Translations under genes and position numbers: made by a program
The notes under the pieces: model-generated
Databases searched by the model: none
The model's input: only the letters and a program-made list of their open reading frames with translations
What the model was told of the DNA's origin: nothing
Part shown: positions 1 to 8,943 of the stretch, piece by piece
Layout: every line of letters starts with the position of its first letter
Position numbering within the stretch: the first letter of the stretch is position 1
Assembly: GCF_003217325.1 (NCBI RefSeq)
Contig: NZ_QJTI01000025.1
Location: 1-58,254, forward strand
Direction: 5' to 3'
Source: Rhodopseudomonas faecalis
GTDB lineage: Bacteria; Pseudomonadota; Alphaproteobacteria; Rhizobiales; Xanthobacteraceae
DNA: 58,254 nucleotides

Positions 1-210
1 ATCCTGGCTGCCATGATCGCCTATCTGCTGCTGCGGATCGCCGCGCGCGAAAGCCGCCTCGTCATGCCCGCGATACGCTTCGCCGGTCTGGTCGCTGCAT
101 CCCTGTTCACGCGAAAACAGCTCGCCGAGATCGACCGGCCTCCCAAAGTCAACCCTTCCGCCGCCCGCCCGCGTGTCTCGCCCGACCAGATGAGCTTCTG
201 CTATGTATGA
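1..210 (+). CDS. C-terminal end of an IS4-type transposase (cut by window edge)
   Basis: The reading frame is open from the first base of the window, so only about the last 69 residues are present. The tail, with an ARESRLVMPAIRFA segment, a LAEIDRPP segment and an ending in SPDQMSFCYV, resembles the C-terminus of IS4-family transposases common in Rhizobiales. This is family recall, not a search result. The catalytic DDE residues lie outside the window, so activity cannot be judged. Palindromic repeats follow directly. No clear terminal inverted repeat of the element could be picked out. Confidence 0.55.
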   Translation: MLAAMIAYLLLRIAARESRLVMPAIRFAGLVAASLFTRKQLAEIDRPPKVNPSAARPRVSPDQMSFCYV

Positions 211-228
211 CATTCCCCGGACAGCCGT

Positions 229-510
229 GCCCGCGCGCGGGGAGAGGGAGCAAGCAGCGGCTAATCGAGCGGGCTACTGTCACCTGACGGCCTGCACGAT
301 CCCTGCTGCAACTTAGCACCGAGCTCGCGGTCACCTCTCCCCGCGTGCGGGGAGAGGTCGGATCAGCGCGCAGCGATGATCCGGGTGAGGGGGCTTTTCG
401 ACGCTGCCGAGCCGTTGCAATCGCGGGGACGTAGCGACGTAGCCGAACAGCTGCGATCTGAGCGAACGCCCCCTCGCCCCCCTCTCCCCGCACGCGGGGA
501 GAGGGAGCAG
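229..510. repeat. Cluster of CTCTCCCCGC dyad repeats in a gene-free stretch
   Basis: The 347-base stretch between the transposase tail and cbbY holds no convincing gene. It has two perfect 11-bp inverted repeats, at 334-357 and 481-504 (CCTCTCCCCGC, two-base loop, GCGGGGAGAGG), and a half copy near 229-247. Such dyads are typical dispersed repeats of this bacterial group. Each would form a strong hairpin in RNA, and the cluster may also help terminate transcription of cbbY. Confidence 0.7.
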
Positions 511-557
511 GCCGCGTGTGTGTCAGGCCTGCTGCTCACTGCGACGATGCCGCGCGA

Positions 558-1304
558 CTACGCGCGCTGCTCGCGCCAGCGCGCCAAGGTCTCGATCGTC
601 ACCATGCGGTCATCGTCACCGATGCCGGCGAAGTGCCGGTAGGGCGCGCCCGGCTCGCCGAGATCGCTGAGCACCGCCAGCGCGCCGTCAAAATCCTCAG
701 TGTCGGTGTAGTAGCTCGGCGTCACCACGGTCGGGATGCCGGCGCCACGCGCCGCCGACAGACCGTTGTAGGAATCCTCGAAAGCGATGCAGTCGCGGCC
801 CTCGCATCCCAACCGATCGAGAACGTAGCTGTACACGTCCGGTGCCGGTTTCTTGGCCGAAACCATATCGCCGGCACCGATCACCGCAAACACCTCGATC
901 ACCTCACCGCCGAGCGTCGCCTGCAACAAGGTCTCGACATTGGGCAGGCTGGTGGTGGTGGCGATCGCCACCGGGATTTTGAGCCGCTCGGCCTCGCCGA
1001 GCAGCCGCGCGATCCCCGGTCGCAGACAGAGCGAGCCTTCCGCGACCATCTCCGCATAGCGCGAGGTTTTGGCAGCATGAAGCGCGGCGATATCGACGCG
1101 CCCGGCATCCTGCGGCACATAATTGGTGACGTAGTGAGCAAGCCGCTCCTTGCCACCCGCCACCGCAAGCAGCTTGCGGTACAGCGGACGGTCCCAGTGC
1201 CAGTGCAGCCCGAAGGCGGAAAAGGTCTGGTTGAAGGCGAGGCGGTGCAGTTCCTCCGTTTCAGCGAAGGTGCCATCGATATCGAAGATCAGCGCGGCCG
1301 GCAT
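558..1304 (-). CDS. cbbY: HAD-family sugar phosphatase, CbbY type
   Basis: This 248-residue HAD hydrolase starts with the nucleophile motif FDIDGTFAETEELH (Asp8 and Asp10), has a small alpha-helical cap, and carries the FEDSYNGLSAARGAG acid motif near residues 175-190. CbbY of Rhodobacter sphaeroides removes the 1-phosphate from xylulose-1,5-bisphosphate, an inhibitory Rubisco by-product. Length and motifs fit that family. The gene starts 12 bases after dabA, so it is the third gene of a dabB-dabA-cbbY operon, which supports a Calvin-cycle role. Phosphoglycolate phosphatase or beta-phosphoglucomutase activity cannot be excluded by sequence alone. Confidence 0.85.
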   Translation of the reverse strand: MPAALIFDIDGTFAETEELHRLAFNQTFSAFGLHWHWDRPLYRKLLAVAGGKERLAHYVTNYVPQDAGRVDIAALHAAKTSRYAEMVAEGSLCLRPGIARLLGEAERLKIPVAIATTTSLPNVETLLQATLGGEVIEVFAVIGAGDMVSAKKPAPDVYSYVLDRLGCEGRDCIAFEDSYNGLSAARGAGIPTVVTPSYYTDTEDFDGALAVLSDLGEPGAPYRHFAGIGDDDRMVTIETLARWREQRA

Positions 1305-1316
1305 GCTATCCTCCTG

Positions 1317-3827
1317 TCAGGCGGCTTGATCGATCAAAGCGGGGCTCATCGACACCCAGGTCGCAGAGCGGGCGGGACGGCGCGTCAGCGCGCCGTGGTC
1401 GTCGATGGCAAACAGCGCGATCCATCCGCCCTCGACCAGCTCGCGCACCCCGGCATGAGCGGCGATCACGCCTTCGATCGCGGCGGTCGGCGCCTCGATC
1501 ACCACCGGCAGCCGCAGCGGCTGATGCACCAGCCGCTCGCCGTCATGCAGCGACTGCCAAGGCAGGCCGGGCCGCAGATCGCCACCATTGCCTTCGAGCA
1601 CGCCGATCGTGCCGACCACATTGTGCAGCACCTTGTTGCCGGAGCCGAACACGGCATTGTCGACCGTCGAGCCGTAATATTGCAGGCTGATCCAGCTCGC
1701 GACGATCATCGGCGCGGTCATGATGGTGTGCAGCGTCGCAAAGTCCTGGTCCTGCCGCCAATCGTAGCTGTGCAGGAACGACTTGCCGGCGAGATCAAGA
1801 CCCGCGGTGCGCTCGCGCGGCGCGGCAATGAAGGCGGCGCAGCCCGCGAGCCCCCATTCCGGCCGCACCTGGCTCCAGTCGCGGCTGCGCTCGACGATCT
1901 TGGCATCGACCCGCACCCGCGCGCACGGCTCGAACTGCAGCATCCGTTCAGCCCGGGCGACCCGGCCGGCCAGCGCCAGCGCGTGCTGGAACGCCGCCAG
2001 CTCGGCGCTGTGGTTGTCCGGCACCAGATCGGTCTCGAACACATGCACCTCATCGGTGGTGGTGTCGTGCAGCGCCGCCAGGAACACGGTGTCCTCGGGG
2101 ATGACGATGCCGCGCGTGCGCAGCTGCGCCCGCACCTGCGGATCGGCCAAAATCTCGACCGCGACCCGCGCATTGGCCTCGCCGCTATGGCCGCCGCAGG
2201 CGCCGCAATCGAGGCCCGAGGCGTGCGGATTGTTGACCGTGGTGGCGCCGTGCCCGACCAGCACCACCAGCCGCGCAAAGCTGGTGGTCAGCGACATGCC
2301 GCGCAAAATGGTCTCCGCCATCGCGACCCGGTCACCGAGCGCAAAGCCGGAATGCCGGCCATTGGCTTGCGACGGATCGATGCCGGGCTTGAGCCGCCGC
2401 CGCACCGACCGGCTTAGTCCGACCAGCGCCGGCTGCGGCGCGGCGCGCGACAGACCAAAACTATTGCCGAGCAGTTTGGCGGCGTACATCAGGCCGAGCG
2501 TTTCGACATAGGCAAAGGACGACACCGCCGCGAGCCGGAATGAATGCCAGGCCTTGGCGGCCCAGCGCCGCACCAGCCGCCGCGCCGCGATCCGTGCCGG
2601 CTCGAGCGGCGCAGCATCGCGCACGGTCTCATGCACCACATGGCTCGGTTTCAGCAGCACCGGGCATTGCGCGCCGCCATGGCGATGGCCGATCGGCACA
2701 TATTCGATCGGCACGCCGAAGAAGCCGCCAAAGCCGATGGTTTCGACCTGCGGCGTCACCGATTCCAGCGCGCGCCGAAACCGCTCCGAGCGCACGTCGA
2801 TGCAGAATGCCGCCAGCACCTTGGGCGCGCGCAGCCGCGGCGGCGGTGCCGGCCGCTGGATCTGCGTTGCCAATTGCCGCTGCCAGGCGGCATCGAACGC
2901 GGTTTGCAACACCACATCGATCAGCAGCGAGCGCCGCTGCGCCTCGCCAAGCGGCGCCGTCAGCGCCTCGCGCCAGGACGGCAGCTGATCGGCGAGCTGG
3001 GGCAGCACCTGCGCCAGCACCGCATCCCAGGCCAGCCGCAGCGCGAGTAATTCCACCAGCGCGGTATCGTTCCGGCCATAGAGCTGTTGCTGCCATTGCC
3101 GGTAGCGGGCATGGCCGGCAAAGCCGCCGATCGACATCAGCAGCCGGTGATAATAGCCATCCAGCGCCGCGGCCGGCACGCCGAGCTGCTTGCTGGCACT
3201 CAGCAGCAGCAGCTCGGCGGTTTCCGGCAGCGCGGCGACGGCGCTGCGGAAGCCGCGCAGCCCGGCGACCTCCGGGGCGCGATCGATCAGCGCGATCTCG
3301 CGCCATTGCGCGTACAGGCCGATTTGATACGAGACCATGTTCCAGGTCGCCTGCCCCTGGTCAAAATAATCGGCGGCAAACAGCGCGATCCGTTCCGTCA
3401 CCAAGGCCGGCCAATCGACGCCGCTGTGCTGCGCGGCGAGATCGGCGATGGTCGGCGTCACCGCGATCGGTTGCTGCTGCTCCTGCTGCGCGGCCCGCAG
3501 CAATTGCTGCGGATCGACGAAATTCCCGCGCGCCTGCGGCGTCGCCGCCAGCGCCTCGGCAACATCCGACAGCCGCAGCTCGCCCTTGGCGAGCGCGTCG
3601 AGATAGAAGCTGCGCGGCATGGTCATGCGCGCACCAGCGGCCCGCGCCATCAGCTCAGCACTTTCGAAGAAGCCGTGCTTGGTGAGGCCGACGAACGGGT
3701 TGACCGCGACGAAGGTTTTCAGCGGCCAGATCGGAGCAATCCGCGAGGCGGCCGATTGCGCCGCGCGCATCACGCCCTCGCCATTGATCACAGAAGACGG
3801 TGCGGTCGAGCAGAGTGACGGCTTCAT
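1317..3827 (-). CDS. dabA: DabA, zinc-containing subunit of the DabAB inorganic-carbon pump (DUF2309)
   Basis: This is an 836-residue DUF2309 protein, the normal family length. DabA proteins have a beta-carbonic-anhydrase-like zinc site. The expected Cys-Asp-His-Cys set is visible as Cys342 and Asp344 (FCIDVRS), His526 (VGHGATT) and Cys541 (LDCGACGGH), with the same 15-residue His-Cys spacing as the Halothiobacillus protein. With DabB it forms a cation-gradient-driven system that traps CO2 as bicarbonate. The ATG at 3827 overlaps the dabB stop in an ATGA junction, which fixes this start over a longer in-frame extension. The extension lies inside dabB, has no family similarity that I recognise, and is rejected. 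Confidence 0.93.
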   Translation of the reverse strand: MKPSLCSTAPSSVINGEGVMRAAQSAASRIAPIWPLKTFVAVNPFVGLTKHGFFESAELMARAAGARMTMPRSFYLDALAKGELRLSDVAEALAATPQARGNFVDPQQLLRAAQQEQQQPIAVTPTIADLAAQHSGVDWPALVTERIALFAADYFDQGQATWNMVSYQIGLYAQWREIALIDRAPEVAGLRGFRSAVAALPETAELLLLSASKQLGVPAAALDGYYHRLLMSIGGFAGHARYRQWQQQLYGRNDTALVELLALRLAWDAVLAQVLPQLADQLPSWREALTAPLGEAQRRSLLIDVVLQTAFDAAWQRQLATQIQRPAPPPRLRAPKVLAAFCIDVRSERFRRALESVTPQVETIGFGGFFGVPIEYVPIGHRHGGAQCPVLLKPSHVVHETVRDAAPLEPARIAARRLVRRWAAKAWHSFRLAAVSSFAYVETLGLMYAAKLLGNSFGLSRAAPQPALVGLSRSVRRRLKPGIDPSQANGRHSGFALGDRVAMAETILRGMSLTTSFARLVVLVGHGATTVNNPHASGLDCGACGGHSGEANARVAVEILADPQVRAQLRTRGIVIPEDTVFLAALHDTTTDEVHVFETDLVPDNHSAELAAFQHALALAGRVARAERMLQFEPCARVRVDAKIVERSRDWSQVRPEWGLAGCAAFIAAPRERTAGLDLAGKSFLHSYDWRQDQDFATLHTIMTAPMIVASWISLQYYGSTVDNAVFGSGNKVLHNVVGTIGVLEGNGGDLRPGLPWQSLHDGERLVHQPLRLPVVIEAPTAAIEGVIAAHAGVRELVEGGWIALFAIDDHGALTRRPARSATWVSMSPALIDQAA

Positions 3828-5419
3828 GGCTGGTTCCTCACAGTTTTGGTCGAAGGAAGGGCGAGCGCACCGATCAGGCGATCGCAGGCGGCATTGACGT
3901 AGAGCCCATTGGCGAGGTGGACGCGCGCCGCACGCCAGCGGCGGCTCTCCAGCCGCGAGGGCGCGACCAGCTGCATCACCCAGACCGCGCCGAACAGCGC
4001 GAGTGCGATCAGCATCACCGCCAGCGAGATCGGATCGACCGGCGGCGGCGAAGGCAGCACCACGCCGAGCCATTCGGTGGCGCCGACATGCAGGGCGACG
4101 AAAGCGGTGGTGGTGACCGCCGCAACCAGCATCATGCTCAGCGCTGATCCCAGCGACAGTCCGCCGATGCCGGCCTGCGCCAGATACATCGCCAGCGCCA
4201 TCGCGAAGATCGAGCCCAGCACCAGCGCCTGCACCGAGGGCTGATTGAAGACGCCGAACATCCAGGAGGCGGCGAGATAGAGCGTCAGCGCCACCACCAG
4301 CGCCATCACCGCGCGGGCAGCGCCGGGCCGCGCCGCGCTCGGCACCCAGGACGCGCGCGCATTCTCGACCACGCTGCCGGCCGACAGGAAGGCGTGCGCC
4401 TTGTAGAGCGAGTGTGCCACGATATGGAGCATGGTGAGCGCGAACAGGCCGAGCCCGCTTTCCAGCAGCATGAAGCCCATCTGCGCCAGCGTCGACCAGG
4501 CGAGCGCGCCCTTGACGTTGGTCTGGGTCATCATCACCACGCTGGCGAACAGCGCGGTGAAGCCGCCGACGATCGCCAGCACCAGCATCGAAGGCGGCGC
4601 CAGCAGCATCACATCAGCGAACCGCACCACCAGGAAGCCGCCGGCATTGATGATGCCGGCATGGAGCAGCGCCGACACCGGCGTCGGGGTTTCCATCACC
4701 TCGACCAGCCAGCCATGGGTTGGAAACTGCGCGGATTTCAGCAGCGCCGCGAGCGCAATCAGCAGCGCGGCGATGCCGACGCTGCCCGGGATGGCGCCGC
4801 CGGCCGCCGCGGTCTGCGCCCTCGCCAGCAGCGTGGCGATATCGGTGGTGGCGAAGGTCGAGGCCAGCAGGATCGCCGCGATGACGATGCTGACATCGCC
4901 GATCCGGGCGAAGATGAACTTCTTGCGCGCCGCGATCTGTGCCTTGCGCCGCTCCGGATAGAACACCAGCAGCCCATGCAGCGCGAAGCTGGTCGCGATC
5001 CAGAACAGCACGAACTGCGCGAGATTGCCGGCGATCACCATCAGGATCACGGTGGCGAGCGTCAGACACAGCCGGCCGATGAACACGCCCTGGCGTGGAT
5101 CGCCGTCAAGATAGTTGCGGCTGAACTGCACGATGATCGCGCCGATGAACGCCACCAGCGTCAGCATGGTGACGCTGACGGCATCGAGCCGCACCGACAG
5201 GCCAATCCCGGCGAAGCCGAGCAGCGGCGACGTCACCGCGCCGTGCAGCGCCACGTCGATGGTGGCGGCCACGGCCGCGGCCAGCAGCACAAGGGACGTG
5301 AGACGCGCGGCGAGCAGAACGCGCCGTGGTTTTGATCCGGGTTCGAATATCGCTATCAGCGCGACGCTCGCGAGCGCGAGCGGCGCGGCCAACAAGACCG
5401 TCGCGGCGGTGGAAGACAT
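3824..5419 (-). CDS. dabB: DabB, membrane subunit of the DabAB carbon pump (NuoL/MrpA-like)
   Basis: This is a 531-residue, almost wholly hydrophobic protein of the proton-conducting NuoL/NuoM/MrpA family. It contains the family segment around SAQFPTHGWLVEVMETPTPVSALLHAG, including the lysine and histidines expected in the ion channel. In DabAB systems this subunit anchors DabA and supplies the cation gradient. The ATG at 5419 follows a GAGG ribosome site (TGTGAGGATTGC) and is preferred to a TTG six codons upstream. It is first in the operon and translationally coupled to dabA. Confidence 0.92.
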   Translation of the reverse strand: MSSTAATVLLAAPLALASVALIAIFEPGSKPRRVLLAARLTSLVLLAAAVAATIDVALHGAVTSPLLGFAGIGLSVRLDAVSVTMLTLVAFIGAIIVQFSRNYLDGDPRQGVFIGRLCLTLATVILMVIAGNLAQFVLFWIATSFALHGLLVFYPERRKAQIAARKKFIFARIGDVSIVIAAILLASTFATTDIATLLARAQTAAAGGAIPGSVGIAALLIALAALLKSAQFPTHGWLVEVMETPTPVSALLHAGIINAGGFLVVRFADVMLLAPPSMLVLAIVGGFTALFASVVMMTQTNVKGALAWSTLAQMGFMLLESGLGLFALTMLHIVAHSLYKAHAFLSAGSVVENARASWVPSAARPGAARAVMALVVALTLYLAASWMFGVFNQPSVQALVLGSIFAMALAMYLAQAGIGGLSLGSALSMMLVAAVTTTAFVALHVGATEWLGVVLPSPPPVDPISLAVMLIALALFGAVWVMQLVAPSRLESRRWRAARVHLANGLYVNAACDRLIGALALPSTKTVRNQP

Positions 5420-5465
5420 GCAATCCTCACAAGGCAATGGTGATAGCGCCGGGATAGCAGGCCGC

Positions 5466-5516
5466 TGCTAATTGAAAAAATACAAATATTTCTCGGTTCC
5501 GTTGCATAAAACAGAA
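5466..5516 (-). promoter_or_regulatory. AT-rich putative promoter/operator region of dabB-dabA-cbbY
   Basis: Directly upstream of dabB is a sharply AT-rich patch of about 50 bases (runs such as GAAAAAATACAAATATTT and GCATAAAACAG) in otherwise GC-rich DNA. It holds several T-N11-A spacings of the type used by LysR regulators such as CbbR. No unique -35/-10 pair could be fixed. A GC hairpin (5544-5563) and other palindromic DNA fill the rest of the 298-base spacer. Confidence 0.35.
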
Positions 5517-5717
5517 CGATACCGCTCGCCCTCACCCTGACCTCACCCCGAAACTGCGGGGTGTGGCGCGCGCGTGCGCGCGATGGCGCAGCGCCGGGCG
5601 GCCGGCAATGCGCGCGCTCCGCCGCAAGCTGATCGTGACATCATCACAGACCTCGCGGCGCGGCGGCCGCTAGCTTAAGCTCGTTGCGCTCCGCCACCGA
5701 TCAGGGGAAACCACCTC

Positions 5718-6308
5718 ATGCAGAGTAAGAACATTCTGGCCCTTGCGGCCGCAGCCGCTGTGGCGCTGGTGCTGATCTCAGAGCGGCAGCGGCAGACGGC
5801 GAATGAGGATGTCGCCGCGTTGCAGACCAAGGCGGCGGCGCTGGTCAAGGATTATGGCGGCGGGCTGCTCGGCGTGCTGAAGGGCGCGATGGAAAGTTCC
5901 GGCCCGGTCGGCGCGGTGACGTTCTGCAACAAGGAAGCGCCCGAACTCGCCACCGAAGCCTCGCAGCGCAGCGGCTGGCATATCGCCCGCACCAGCCTGA
6001 AGGTGCGCAATCCGCAGTCGGCGCCGGATGATTACGAACGGCAGGTGATGACCGAGTTCGTCAACAGGATTGCCGCCGGCGAGCCGGCCGCCTCGCTGAA
6101 GCGCGCCGAGATCGTCGAGCACAATGGCGAGCGCGTGTTCCGCCACATCCAGGCAATCCCGACCGGCGAATTGTGCCTGAACTGCCATGGCAGCGACATC
6201 AAGGCCAATGTCCGTGCCAAAATTCAGGAGCTGTATCCGGCCGATCAGGCCACCGGCTTCAAGCCCGGCGAACTGCGCGGCGTGTTCACGCTCAGCAAGA
6301 CGCTGTAA
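5718..6308 (+). CDS. Periplasmic single-heme DUF3365 (Tll0287-like) protein
   Basis: This 196-residue protein has an N-terminal hydrophobic helix (about residues 7-20) acting as a signal or anchor, then a PAS-like DUF3365 domain ending in one c-type heme site, CLNCH, near residues 155-159. The family member Tll0287 is a heme protein thought to sense redox or gas. A ribosome site, AGGGGAA, precedes the ATG. It stands alone on the plus strand, divergent from dabB and convergent with the EAL protein. Sensing is inferred from family structure; the partner is unknown. Confidence 0.8.
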   Translation: MQSKNILALAAAAAVALVLISERQRQTANEDVAALQTKAAALVKDYGGGLLGVLKGAMESSGPVGAVTFCNKEAPELATEASQRSGWHIARTSLKVRNPQSAPDDYERQVMTEFVNRIAAGEPAASLKRAEIVEHNGERVFRHIQAIPTGELCLNCHGSDIKANVRAKIQELYPADQATGFKPGELRGVFTLSKTL

Positions 6309-6378
6309 CGCGATCGCGTTTTTGAGAAAACCGTTCAGGGTCCGCGGCGTTGCCGCGGACCAGCTCATCTACAAGCGG

Positions 6379-8610
6379 TCAGGCGACCCGCGAGGCCATC
6401 CGCAGCGCGGCGGCATCCGCCGACTCGCACTGCGCGGCCAGCATCGCGGCGATTTCGTCGTTGGGCCGGCCCGGGCTGAACAGGAAGCCCTGCGCTTCAT
6501 GGCAGCCTTCGGAGCGCAGCCAGTTCAGCTCGGCTTCGGTCTCGACGCCTTCGGCGGTGATCGTCACCCCAAGGCCGCGGCCGAGGCTGATGATCGAGCG
6601 CACGATCGCCTGCAATTCATGATTGGCGCACAGACCGCGCACGAACGACTGATCGATCTTGATCTTGTCGAACGGGAAGCTGCGCAGATAGCTCAAGCTG
6701 GAATAGCCGGTGCCGAAATCGTCCATCGAGATGCGCACGCCGAGCGCGCGCAGCGCATGCAGCGTCGCGATTACCTGACTGCTCTTTTCGAGCAGCAGCG
6801 TTTCGGTGATTTCCAGTTCCAGCCGCTTGGGCGGCAGGCCGGAATGTTTCAGCGCGTCCATCACCGTGGTCAAGAGATTGCCGACCCGGAATTGCAACGG
6901 CGACAGATTGACCGCGACCCGCACCGGATCGGGCCAGGCCGCAGCATCGAGGCAGGCGCGGCGCAGCACCTGCAAGCCGAGCGGATTGATCAGCCCGGTC
7001 TCTTCCGCCACCGGAATGAAATCGGCCGGCGACACCATGCCGCGCTCCGGATGCGGCCAGCGCACCAGCGCCTCGCAGCCGGAAATCGTGCCGGTGCTGA
7101 GCCCGATCAGCGGCTGATAATGCGGCCGCAGCACTTCATGCTGCAACGCCTGCCGCAGCTCGAACTCGATCTTGCGGCGGGTCTGGGCGCGCGCATCCAT
7201 GCCGGTCTCGAAGAATGAATAGCCGCCGCGCGCTTCCACCTTGGCTTTGGTGAGCGCCATATCGGCGCTCATGAACAGCTTATCGGACTCGTCGCCGTCG
7301 CCCGGCGCCACCGCAATGCCGATGCTGGCGCTGACCACCACCGAATGGCCATCGACCAGAAACGGCTCGCCGATCGCATGCAGCAGCCGCTTGGCCAGCA
7401 GCACGATATCTTCGGTGCGCTCGACGCCGCTTTGCAGCACCGCGAACTCATCGGAGTTCAGCCGGCCGATCACGTCGTCGTCGCGCAGCGTCGAACGCAG
7501 CCGGCGGGAAATGCTGCGCAGCAGCTTGTCGCCGATCGCGTGGCCGAGGCTGTCATTGACCGCCTTGAAATTGTCGATGCCGAGGAAATGCACCGCGACC
7601 TTGCCGTCGCTGCGCCGAGTATGCGTCAGCATGTCATCGAGCCGCTTGCGCAGCGAATTGCGGTTCGGCAGCCCGGTGAGGCCGTCGTGCTGCGCCATGA
7701 AGGCGAGCCGCATCTCGGCGCGCTTGCGCTCGGTGATATCCATCAGCGCCAGCAGCACCGCAGGCTCGCCGTCATAGGTCAGCTGGCGCGAATAGACCGC
7801 AAGATCGATCAGCGTACCGTCGGCGCGGACGTGTTTCCAGGTGCGCGCGGCGCGCTCATCGGCGCGCGGATCGCCGTCCCAGGGCCGATCGGCCTCGAAG
7901 GCTTGCAGGTCGCGGAGGGTCAGCGAGCGGAACTCGGCCGGCGAATAGCCGTAATGCTCGACCGCGGCATCATTGACGCCGATGATGCGTTCGCCGTCGA
8001 TCGCGCAGACGATCATCGGCACGGGGTTGCTGTCGAACAACAGCCGGAACGAGGATTCGCGCCGCTTCAGCTCGGTGATGTCGATGCGCAGGCCGATGAT
8101 GCCGCCATCGGCGGTCTTGCGTTCTTCGATCTGAATGCAGCGGCCGTCGGAGATCAGTTGCTCGTGGCACTCGCCGGGCTGATGGAGCTTGGCCATGCGC
8201 TCGGCGATCCACTCCTCCTCGCGGCCGACCGCTTCCGGATAGTCGCCGCGCGCAACACCGGCCCGCAGCGTATCGGCCATGCGCACGCCCGGTTTGAACA
8301 GGTCGGCGCTGCGGCTGTAGATTTCTGCGTATTTCTTGTTCCAGAGGATGTAGCGGCCTTCGGCGTCCAGAAACACGATGCCCTGCGGCAGCAGATCGAT
8401 CGCCTCGCGCAGCCGCTCGTGCGATTTGCGGGCCTCGGCCATCGCCGCTTCTGCCGCGGCGCGCTTGCGCACCACCTCGGTGATGTCAGCGGCGATCCGC
8501 CGGTCCTTCCCCTTCCACTTGGCTTGCGGCGCAGGCTTGCGAATCGGCTTGAAGGTGCGGCCGGGGTGGCTCGGTAGTTGTCGTTTCTTATTCGGCCGAT
8601 CAGGCGGCAT
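6379..8610 (-). CDS. PAS-PAS-GGDEF-EAL cyclic-di-GMP phosphodiesterase
   Basis: The product is a 742-residue soluble protein: a basic N-terminus, two PAS domains (about 65-180 and 185-300), GGDEF (about 305-465) and EAL (about 485-735). The GGDEF signature is degraded to NSDEF (residues 385-389) and the usual DLDRFK is GIDNFK, so cyclase activity is doubtful. The EAL half is complete: EALVRW (513-515), the NLSPLQF Asn, ELEITET, MDDFGTGYSSL and AEGVETE. It should therefore hydrolyse c-di-GMP, perhaps with the GGDEF half as a GTP-binding regulator. The ATG at 8610, preceded by GCGAGG, is chosen over an upstream start that adds 45 unconserved residues. Confidence 0.87.
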   Translation of the reverse strand: MPPDRPNKKRQLPSHPGRTFKPIRKPAPQAKWKGKDRRIAADITEVVRKRAAAEAAMAEARKSHERLREAIDLLPQGIVFLDAEGRYILWNKKYAEIYSRSADLFKPGVRMADTLRAGVARGDYPEAVGREEEWIAERMAKLHQPGECHEQLISDGRCIQIEERKTADGGIIGLRIDITELKRRESSFRLLFDSNPVPMIVCAIDGERIIGVNDAAVEHYGYSPAEFRSLTLRDLQAFEADRPWDGDPRADERAARTWKHVRADGTLIDLAVYSRQLTYDGEPAVLLALMDITERKRAEMRLAFMAQHDGLTGLPNRNSLRKRLDDMLTHTRRSDGKVAVHFLGIDNFKAVNDSLGHAIGDKLLRSISRRLRSTLRDDDVIGRLNSDEFAVLQSGVERTEDIVLLAKRLLHAIGEPFLVDGHSVVVSASIGIAVAPGDGDESDKLFMSADMALTKAKVEARGGYSFFETGMDARAQTRRKIEFELRQALQHEVLRPHYQPLIGLSTGTISGCEALVRWPHPERGMVSPADFIPVAEETGLINPLGLQVLRRACLDAAAWPDPVRVAVNLSPLQFRVGNLLTTVMDALKHSGLPPKRLELEITETLLLEKSSQVIATLHALRALGVRISMDDFGTGYSSLSYLRSFPFDKIKIDQSFVRGLCANHELQAIVRSIISLGRGLGVTITAEGVETEAELNWLRSEGCHEAQGFLFSPGRPNDEIAAMLAAQCESADAAALRMASRVA

Positions 8611-8943
8611 TGCAGGCCTCGCTCTCAGTGGCCGCCTAGTAGAGTCACGAAGTCTCTGAAGAATCGGTATCGCGCCAACGCCAACGGCGCCGCTGCCCGG
8701 GAAGATCGATTTACCACTGCTCACTGATTGAGCAGCAACGATCACAACCCGTGGCTGTTTTTCCTAATGAAACCCACGGTTGCAGCAATCGTGAGCTGCA
8801 TTGGATCATCGCGTCGCACACGAAATAGTCATTGCGCGAACCGTGCTTCCCCGCTGTTTTCTGCGCGCATGGTTAGCCAATGCTTGCCGGAAACGGCGGG
8901 CGGCAGCGGTGAAGTCACCCGCGCCGATGTGCTATGGGCAGAC

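Noticed and set aside
516-2417. Long open frame opposite cbbY and dabA
   Set aside because: Its product is a His/Arg/Gln-rich antisense pattern typical of GC-rich shadow frames; the minus-strand genes have clear catalytic motifs.
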